Assembly: GCA_012295275.1 (NCBI GenBank)
Contig: CM022671.1
Location: 1,600,832 to 1,660,831, forward strand
From: Chrysomallon squamiferum
Taxonomy: Eukaryota > Mollusca > Gastropoda > Neomphalida > Peltospiridae
Direction: 5' to 3'
DNA length: 60,000 nucleotides
The first letter of the stretch is position 1. Every line of letters begins with the position of its first letter. The translations under genes were made by a program, and so were the position numbers. The notes beneath the pieces were generated by a model. That model was not told the origin of the DNA and did not search any database. It saw only the letters and a list, made by a program, of their open reading frames with translations. Of the stretch, positions 15,176 to 60,000 are shown piece after piece.

Positions 15176-15947
15176 AAGATGATGATAATGATGACAACTG
15201 ACAGAGAACTAATAACATATAATAAAAAGACTAAAAACTGTAACAGATAAAATAATAAAATCTGAGAATGTTACCTGCTTTATGGCATCACATATATTTA
15301 CATCATGGAGAATTTCATCTGGTATTTGATGAGCAATCTGTCTCGGTCCTGTAATATGATGATTATTAATATTCACTTTCAAAAACACATCACTTAACTG
15401 TCTTAATCTAAAATAAGCCAAGTATTATTATATAAATTAAGATATTTTATTTAATAATATTAATAATGATAGTTTGATAGAGGAAACCTCAACCTTCAAT
15501 TCCTTAGTTATTCTTGTTAATTAATTAATTTAATACTAATAGTAATACTAATAAAGTAATAGCATTATGTGATCCCTCAGCTATCACTGTATTTTATATC
15601 TGAATTCTTTCTTCTTTTTACTTTTTCCATCCAAAAGATTATGGCTATCATACGAATTTTGTAAATCACTTTAGTCAAGTTTAGAATCAGAATGGCTGAT
15701 CATCGACAATCTAAGAATCTTAAATTTACACATACTTTCTTGATTAAAATTGTTTTAACAAATTGTCCAAATGTGCCTGGTACATACCTTTAGTAGCAGA
15801 TGAAAACACTTTCCTCGAACCTGACGCAGTAATAACAACTGGGTCGACCTTTCCTTTTCTCTTGGAAATATCTTCATCCATGTCAATGGGCGCAGACATT
15901 GTTGTTCTTCCGTTAATTCTTCCTATCAAACCGTGCTTCACAAACAT
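5362..15947 (-). CDS. DPH1-SRR1 fusion gene (18 exons, about 826 aa)
   Basis: Exons, in transcription order: 15947-15788, 15348-15275, 14469-14336, 13765-13644, 13246-13092, 12573-12455, 12113-12045, 11935-11779, 11157-11057, 10781-10703, 10142-9680, 9216-9042, 8498-8458, 7563-7412, 7233-7135, 6702-6551, 6268-6223, 5544-5362. Every junction has GT-AG borders and matching phase, and the total is 2481 bases including the stop, exactly divisible by three. Exons 1-11 encode DPH1. Exons 12-18 encode an SRR1-like protein (the family of animal SRRD and yeast Ber1). The frame runs straight from one into the other: exon 11 ends with a good donor (AAAG|GTATGT) before any stop, exon 12 continues in phase, and the SRR1 part has no methionine before its conserved core. 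The start is either Met at 15947 (just after a poly-A tract) or Met at 15899, which has A at -3; 15899 looks the better initiation context. If the exon 11 donor is ignored, the frame stops after three more codons, so a DPH1-only form through intron retention is possible. A single fused protein is my inference; the two protein identities are secure. Confidence 0.85.
6713..7112. repeat. AAT/AAC/AGT trinucleotide-rich tract
   Basis: About 400 bases of interspersed AAT, AAC and AGT triplets, with a (GTA)n core near 6772-6815 and (AAT)n near 6825-6856. It fills most of the intron between SRR1 exons 7233-7135 and 6702-6551. Open frames across it code only for Val/Ile/Thr runs and are not genes. Confidence 0.9.
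8099..8162. repeat. (CA)n microsatellite
   Basis: A CA/GT dinucleotide tract lies in the intron between the 41-bp SRR1 exon (8498-8458) and exon 7563-7412. The rest of that intron holds nothing recognisable. Confidence 0.9.
9680..15947 (-). CDS. DPH1: DPH1 part: diphthamide synthase subunit 1
   Basis: DPH1 is a non-classical radical-SAM enzyme subunit. With DPH2 it moves the 3-amino-3-carboxypropyl group of S-adenosylmethionine onto a histidine of translation elongation factor 2, the first step of diphthamide synthesis in the cytosol. The assembled exons carry the family's blocks in order: [141 protein letters not shown] and [17 protein letters not shown]. The three cysteines expected to bind the 4Fe-4S cluster are present (in GACC, LGCTS and ACPRLS). 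After the SLGPWTVN block comes a low-complexity acidic, Ser/Lys-rich stretch of about 130 residues, longer than the tail of vertebrate DPH1, which here acts as the linker to the SRR1 part. The gene looks intact. Confidence 0.95.
12852..13091. repeat. 58-bp tandem repeat at the exon 5 donor of DPH1
   Basis: Three full 58-bp units (starting near 12911, 12969 and 13027) and a partial unit end at the authentic donor of DPH1 exon 13246-13092. On the minus strand each unit carries TTTTCAG followed by GTAACTC, a near copy of the true junction CTTCAG|GTAACT, preceded by an acceptor-like ACACAG. The array begins exactly at the intron's 5' edge. Confidence 0.9.
15143..15190. repeat. (AAG)n/(GAT)n microsatellite
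   Basis: An AAG triplet run passing into GAT triplets in DPH1 intron 2, plus strand. Short simple repeat with no other content. Confidence 0.9.
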
Positions 15948-18114
15948 TTTTTTTTTTTTTTTTTTTTTTTTTTTGATCATTTCGTGGTACAAATTATTTC
16001 AGTTAACTAATTAAGTTTTTTTTTTTTTTTTTTTATTACTTTCTGTAGGGTTAAGATCATTTTATTTATCAGTGCACTGAAAGCATTTTTCCACAGTTAA
16101 AGTAACTACTAACTTCACAGAAAACGAGGAGAAACCATATATCTCTGTAATTTATATTAATTTTCTCATTTCCTGTTAGGCAGCGTACACAGTTCTCACA
16201 CACAAGCACAAGCATGCACACACATATGTATATGCACAATCATACTACACACACACTAATTAATATATAATCTATATCGTTAATATGTACACTATTTATA
16301 TCTTATGACGAGGCTCTGTTAAAATAGTATAGTTTAAATAAAATTAATGGTTTAGATTCATCGATCCCGTATACTTCCAAATTACAGCTTAACAAACTAT
16401 ATTTGTTTGAAATACCATAACTATACTTAATTTAATTTTATTCTTGTTATGGCAACATAGCTTTATAAGGTATGGATAGAAAATGAACAACGCAAATTTT
16501 GCATTAAAACCATTAGCGATGAATATCAAAGTAATAACCAAAATAATATTTAAGAGTGTTTTTAAAGTGTACATTTGGTGGCTTAGACAAATGGTTAAAT
16601 AAAATTACTTATAATTCGAAGTAATTATTTTAAAATATGGCTGTCACATTTTATAGCCGCCATTTCGTCCGAAATTACTAGAAGAAACGTTAGAGAAAAA
16701 TGTATATGCACTGTACGCTTCTACAAATATGAACGTGCTAATATATATATATATATATATTAATTAAAAGTGGACAGAGAAAAAGAGATAAAACAAACAT
16801 ATAATTAAACTGTTTTTTAAAATGTAGCCCTAAGTTGATTAACAAAAAACTGAAATTTAAACCACAGATCACACGACACAATTAATCAGAAAATAATATA
16901 ATCCTGTGCTGTTGTTCCGATAATACATAACACATATCATTGTTACTTAGTTAATTATGTGTTTCATTAATCAATTGTTTTTGCTGCTGTTTGAAAATTA
17001 TCCACTGAATTAGGCACAAATATTTATCTGCAAAAATACCATTGTCAGATACAGAACATCTTTTTTGCTTCTTCTTATTATTATTGTTTTTAATTTTTAT
17101 TATTATTATAATTTACTATTTTTTATATTTTTTAATTATTATTTTTTGTGTTGTTTTTTTCCGCCTCCTTTTCTTTTTGTTTTTGCTGTTGCTGTTGCTC
17201 TTCATCTTGTGGCGTACGTACGTCATCTGTTAAGTCCGGTAACTCTTTCGTTAAACAAATGGAGCTTCCGGATCCGACAGAAAGCTGCTGTTTCCTTATT
17301 CTGTTTCTTTGTAATCAAAGGTTTGTCTTAATAGCGTCCAAACCCTAGGTTATCGTGGCTTTCCCGTACTTTTTCCGGATCAGTATTATTTTCAAATATC
17401 ACAGGTTCCAACCTGTTAATAATACAAACAATAACAGCGTCAGCAACTGTAAAAATAACACCAAACTAATGCATCAGCAGCAACAACAACAATAACGGTG
17501 ATGACGATATCCACCTAAACAGATCTTATAAAATAAATGAAAGAAAGCAATACTCTATAACACTTAAAATATCTAACAACAAAATCGATAATAATAATAA
17601 TGACAACCATAGCAATAACAACAATACAACAACAATATAATAAATAAAAACAGCCACACCAGCAGTAATAACAATAAGAATAAAAGTAACTACGATAACA
17701 ACAATAACAGTAATAATGACAAATACAACAATAACGACAACGACAGCAGTAATAATAATAGTTCAAATTAAAAATACCTTATCCAACTTGGTTGATGCCA
17801 GAAATGTTTTGGATTTTGGAATAATTTTTTATAAGGAAATAGCCTGCGAACAGATTCCGAGGATGAACAAGAAATCTATTTACATTTCTTACAGAGCTTA
17901 AAAATATAATCCGCTTGTACTTTTATGTAATATTTTTTAATAATTTTAAGTATAAAATACAGTTTGTGTAAAGTAAAATATCTAAAACTCTAAGACTCTC
18001 GGCTGTTCGAAAACATTTTTTCAGTTTTTAATTTAGGATATGGAATCTTCAGCCTATGATGAAACAGACTTACTTTACTATCGCCAAATTAAATAAATAA
18101 AAAAATAAGTTTGA
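15948..18114. other. Spacer between DPH1 5' end and TSP1-gene 3' end
   Basis: No coding exon is supported here. It contains T runs (15949-15974 and 16017-16034), a TA run (16741-16760), a T-rich stretch (17060-17165) and AAC/AAT-rich DNA (17420-17770). A stretch near 17790-17850 has exon-like borders on the minus strand but encodes nothing recognisable. It should hold the DPH1 promoter and the 3' UTR of the TSP1 gene. Confidence 0.6.
16651..16665 (-). promoter_or_regulatory. YY1-like AAATGGCGGC motif upstream of DPH1
   Basis: On the minus strand this reads AAATGGCGGCTATAA. AAnATGGCGGC is the consensus of the YY1 motif that often sits near start sites of housekeeping genes, and it lies about 700 bases before the DPH1 start codon in the same direction. 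The adjoining TATAAAA could act as a TATA element. Promoter function is inferred. The region between this motif and 15948 would then be 5' UTR or a first intron. Confidence 0.35.
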
Positions 18115-32507
<14,393 letters not shown>

Positions 32508-32578
32508 GGTATTTATATTTCTTGTATTGAGAAAGCCTTACTGGAAAACAGTAAATAATTCATTAATTTTTTCATTAA

Positions 32579-32745
<167 letters not shown>

Positions 32746-34190
32746 AACTATTTTAAAATGAAGTCTTGACAAAATCTTTCTACATGACGTATTAAGTATC
32801 CTCCATTTTGGGGGCCAGAATAACAAAGAGGTTTGGTTAATAACCACAAATCTTTTGCAATGTGTTTTTTCCATGACAGATCGTCATAAATTTCTAAAAT
32901 TTTAATCACAGCATCTCAGTTTTGGATTAAAATTCTGAAGAAATTTGGACTAAAGTCACTAAGCTTCATTAGTTTCATATTAGATCCGTATTTATTGTTT
33001 AATAAGTTGAATAATTATTTTAAGCGAATCGGTTGTTCCCAATCCATGAACAAAAATTACCCCTCAGGAACGGTAACTCTGTATGTTCGTCTGAAGAATG
33101 AAATGAAAATAACAGAAAACAAACAAAGAAACAAAAAAATTACCTGATCAAGAATAACAACTGTTACTCAGGAATTATTACACGTCATATATTCAGACTA
33201 GATATTTGTCAGCGTCGAAAAGCAATATATTTGTTACTTTTTTTTAAGAATATTCTTAATTTTTTATTAGTATAAAATACATCCTTGATAATTATTATGA
33301 TTACTTTGTTGTGGTTGATTATTTTTGTTGTTGTTGTTGTTTTCAGTTGTAGTTTTCGCTCTTTCCTTCATTCAGGTGTTTCAGCGTTTTTTTTTGTTGT
33401 TTTTTAATTATTCAAAATATTAATGTACTGCAGGATATCCAAGGTTTCATTTTCGAAAAACAAACCATCCAAATTTATTATAGGTCTCACGTGTCCCTAG
33501 CGTGACCAAGTAACTTACGTTCCTTTGTCCTCCGACACGTTTACAATGAAAGCGACGCCCGTGTTTTCATAGCATGCATGAATACAAATTACCTGATACC
33601 CTGCGTGCACATCAGGAAAAAGCTATTACAGTTTGCAAAACAGCGGTGTTGCCTATTTCTATTTGACGTCAAAAGTGTCCGCCTAGGTGACGTAATACTA
33701 GCATGGACCAATGATTTTTTAAAAATAAAAACAGTAAACTCATTGCTTGCATACATTAACAGGACATGTTTTAAAAGCTGAATGTTTTTGGTTTTAACGA
33801 AAAAGAGTGAAAATTTAATTTTTAACCTATTTTTTTATACGGCCGGTTGACGGACCTTTAATTTTTTTTGTTTTAATTTTCTGGTGTAAAACTGCATCAA
33901 GCGTTGTCATGAATGTATCAAAGCAATCATTCAAATAACACATAATCAATTTGCTTTTTACATATAAACACAACCTCTAATGCATTGAAAATAGAAATAA
34001 ATTTTATATAAAATTTAAAAAAAAAAAAACAAAAAAACAAACAAAAAAAAACCCCCCAATTATAATGTATACGGGGCATTGATTAAATGACATCTTTCCC
34101 CAGAATACTTTAATATCAACGCAGAATTGATTGAATTATGAATGAATGACTATATGTTTAAATGTTTGTAAACACTGACCGGCGTTCGAC

Positions 34191-34202
34191 GCAGCCATCT
34201 TC
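34191..34202 (+). promoter_or_regulatory. YY1-like GCAGCCATCTT motif before the channel gene
   Basis: GCAGCCATCTT is the reverse complement of AAGATGGCTGC, close to the YY1 consensus. It lies some 20 bases before a good donor (GATC|GTAAGT), consistent with a short noncoding first exon. Functional role is inferred. Confidence 0.3.
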
Positions 34203-35116
34203 GATTTCGATCGTAAGTTTCCGTGAGCGCTCGGAAACCATCTGATCGGGGTTTTAAACTTCCAAATTAAACTATTTTACGTCCATTTTTCGGAACTTTT
34301 TATGATTTACACTGATAAAGGTAAGGATGGTTCTTCATATTACCAAACCATGATGTCACGCGCCTTCCATAACTAGTTTTTCAACTTAATCAAACTTTTC
34401 AAACTGGATTATTTTTGTGCAAAAGCGTGCATAATAAACTGAAATTATAATTCGGTAAAAGATTAATGAATTAACTTTTGTCAATGTTCCCTGTGTCAGA
34501 ACCCAGCAGAAAAGAACATTTATGGATTGTTTGTACCCATCAAATCGGCGAAATTTCTGGAAGCATTGTTTTCCGTGACATAATTTGTGCCGTTACGAGT
34601 TATCGTTCCTAGAATGCTACTAGTATTATTTTTTATTATTATTATAATCCTTTTTTTTCTTTCTTTCTTTCTTTCTTTTTTTTTTTTTTTTTCTAACCGC
34701 GACAATTCATTTATAACGCAGACATCTGAGACTGAATTCAGTGTACTGTTATCTGTGATCTGCTTTGAAAGAGGTCTAATCGCAAGGTATCTATGTACAG
34801 TATACTTCTCAAATTATTTACTTGCTTGATCGTTTTGATTCTGTTTATTTTATTTTATTTATATGTTTATTTATTTATTATCTATTGAAGTTTAGTTTAA
34901 ATACAGTTACCGTTTTAATATATTTACATATTAATTCTATTTCATTTACAGTCTATTTATTTATTTACTGTATGTATGTGTTTTTTGTTTTATTTATTAA
35001 TTTATTATTTTATTATTATTATTATTGTTATTATTGTTATTATTATTATTTACTTAGTTTTGTATTATTATTATTATTATTATAATTAGTATTATTATTA
35101 TTATTATTATTATTAT

Positions 35117-35151
<35 letters not shown>

Positions 35152-35412
35152 ATAGTAGTAGTAGTAGTATTCAGGAGTTTTTTACATAATGGATCTTCTT
35201 TCTTGAAGTAAAAAAGCTGCAGTGTATTACCACAGAATGACTTAACTCTTTTCCAGGAGTATACTATGTTAACTTAGAATATCCATAGATCGGAAGATTT
35301 CTCGGAAATGCTCTCGGATAATGCACAATGCAGATAATATACACAGGTTTACGCTTTACCTGCTCAGACGACTGTGACCAAGCAGTCGCCACAGTTGAGA
35401 CAATTTATCACC

Positions 35413-42921
<7,509 letters not shown>

Positions 42922-43549
42922 GCAATTTCCTGACGAGGTTTGAAGTGACGACATTTAATATGTAAACGAGATTAGACAAGCAAAACCTTGTTCTTACGCT
43001 GGATTCGTTCGTTTCACTAACCCAACAGTCTACTAGAAGGAGCATTTTAGAAAACATGTTACCAGAGAACATCTTGCTTGTGTACCACGTCGTATCAGTA
43101 CTGTGTTTTAAATTAATACAAGATGACATTTTTTTTTCTTCCATTAGTATTATAATACAGATGTATGTTACGAGGTACGAACAAGCAAACTATATTTTGT
43201 TTGATGTTTTGAATTTACGTGATAATTAAGTTGATTTGTACCCGGTGTTTAGAAAAAGGTGTTTAGCAGACTGTTTCCTACTTAGAGAACAAATGAATCA
43301 TTCTGACACTCTGGGGCTTTCCTAACATAGCAATACTTCATTTCGTCTAATAGCTGTTTTTATTTTTATCATCATCATCATCATCATTATTATATTATTA
43401 TTACTACTACTACTACTACCACTGCTATTATTTTTGTTTGACTGGTGACGTTGTAATTTATTATTTCAAACTGCTAATATAGCGACAAAACAAAGCCAAA
43501 TACAAAGTGAACAACGAAACGAAATACATGGGTTTAATCTGTATTATAA

Positions 43550-43555
43550 TTTATT
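43550..43555 (-). terminator. Candidate poly(A) signal of the NACHT-WD40 gene
   Basis: AATAAA on the minus strand about 340 bases after the stop at 43891. If both this and the plus-strand signal at 43702 are used, the two messages overlap by roughly 150 bases at their 3' ends. Confidence 0.3.
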
Positions 43556-43701
43556 TTCAATTCGTTTCATACACTGATTAATAATAATAATAAAAAGAAG
43601 AAGAAGAAGTAGAATAGGAATAATAATAATATAAATCATGTTTAATGTATCATTATGTTTATATATAACGGATGTATATCTTTGTAACTATCTTTTTTAG
43701 T

Positions 43702-43707
43702 AATAAA
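43702..43707 (+). terminator. Poly(A) signal of the channel gene
   Basis: AATAAA about 780 bases after the channel stop codon, followed by T-rich DNA. It lies only about 185 bases from the stop of the convergent NACHT-WD40 gene. Confidence 0.45.
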
Positions 43708-43890
43708 AAATATTTTTTTATGGTCATCTTGATCAGAAATATATGAGAGTTTCTAAATGTAAATAAGTGTGCTGTAAAGCTGACAGCTTCATTTCATTCT
43801 ACTGTTTACAGTTGTCTTTAGATGCTTCGATAATTTCTCCAGACATCATCTAATTTCTCACATTTCACAGTCATCGCTGAACATACCCGA

Positions 43891-59507
<15,617 letters not shown>

Positions 59508-59637
59508 CTGAAAAACACAGATTATCAGCTTCTTAAAACATACACATACATACACATATACGTACATACGATTATCACAGATTATCAGCTTCTTAAAACA
59601 TACACATACATACACACCTATACACGTACATACGTAC

Positions 59638-59651
59638 GTCTTCAACAGTGT
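59638..59651 (-). other. Duplicated acceptor with 14-nt copy of exon start
   Basis: On the minus strand, TTTTCAG then ACACTGTTGAAGAC duplicates the acceptor and first 14 bases of the real exon at 59507, and is followed immediately by GTACGTACG. It lies about 130 bases upstream of the true acceptor within a partly tandem repeat. Confidence 0.8.
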
Positions 59652-59679
59652 CTGAAAACACACAGATTATCAGCTTATT

Positions 59680-60000
59680 TTAACATACACATACATACAT
59701 ACGTAAGTACGTATATACATATACACAGAAATAAACACATACGTATATACATATATACAGAAATACACACATACGTATATACATATACACATAAATAACA
59801 TATACGTATATACATATACACAGAAATAAACAAATACGTATAAACATATACACAGAAATAACACATACGTATATACATATACACAGAAATAACACATACG
59901 TATATACATATACACAGAAATAACACATACGTATATACATATATACAGAAATACACACATACGTATATACAGAAATAACACATACGTATATACATATACA
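59680..60000. repeat. About 30-bp minisatellite (ACATATACACAGAAATAACA type)
   Basis: Units of CATACGTATATACATATACA plus CAGAAATAA, running to the window edge. The minus-strand open frames of about 100 codons over it are Tyr/Val/Cys-rich repeat products and not genes. Confidence 0.95.

Noticed and set aside
17780-17860. Possible extra 3' exon of the TSP1 gene (acceptor TTCGCAG, short frame ending GINQVG)
   Set aside because: No family likeness and the transmembrane exon at 18203-18115 already ends the frame.
33578-33781. Plus-strand frame of 67 codons in the divergent spacer
   Set aside because: No recognisable domain, codon pattern or splice context; length expected by chance.
59670-59995. 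Tyr/Val/Cys-rich frames of about 100 codons
   Set aside because: Repeat translation at the window edge.

Overview
The window looks like animal nuclear DNA, most likely from a lophotrochozoan and probably a mollusc. It is AT-rich. Its genes are split into many short exons of about 40-900 bp, introns have GT-AG borders, and introns are packed with micro- and minisatellites. Gene content points the same way: a many-module thrombospondin type 1 (TSP1) membrane protein, a pentameric ligand-gated channel without the Cys loop, and a NACHT-WD40 protein. The exact taxon cannot be read from this sequence. I see no bacterial, plastid or viral genes, no rRNA or tRNA gene, and no CRISPR array.

Four protein-coding genes can be assembled by following splice sites and codon phase by eye. 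(1) Minus strand, 15947-5362: 18 exons that read in one frame through a complete DPH1 (diphthamide synthase subunit) into a complete SRR1-like domain, apparently a fused gene of about 826 residues. (2) Minus strand, 32507-18115: a signal peptide, 13 intact TSP1 modules that are each one phase 1-1 exon, and a last exon with one membrane helix and almost no cytoplasmic tail. Two further TSP1 exons in the array are decayed, and one is invaded by a 1.37-kb minisatellite of 13-bp units. (3) Plus strand, 35413-42921: a pentameric ligand-gated ion channel subunit whose Cys loop lacks both cysteines and whose M3-M4 loop is only about ten residues. (4) Minus strand, from beyond the right edge (59507) to 43891: most of an NWD-like NACHT-WD40 protein, lacking only its N-terminus.

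Layout: 1-5361 is noncoding (3' flank or UTR); 5362-15947 DPH1-SRR1; 15948-18114 spacer with a likely DPH1 promoter; 18115-32507 TSP1 gene; 32508-35412 divergent spacer and 5' region of the channel; 35413-42921 channel; 42922-43890 tail-to-tail 3' ends; 43891-60000 NACHT-WD40 gene. Mobile DNA is sparse: a Tigger/pogo-like element at 53681-54426, a possible tRNA-derived SINE near 39850, and two pairs of short dispersed repeats.

The genes do not form one pathway. DPH1 acts in diphthamide formation on elongation factor 2, SRR1-like proteins have been linked to circadian and haem regulation, the channel and TSP1 proteins act at the cell surface, and the NACHT-WD40 protein resembles STAND-type sensors or scaffolds. 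The strongest candidates for something new are the DPH1-SRR1 fusion, the frame-independent 13-bp minisatellite seeded in a TSP1 exon, and several exon-edge duplications that copy splice sites. All gene models are hand-built and have no transcript support.
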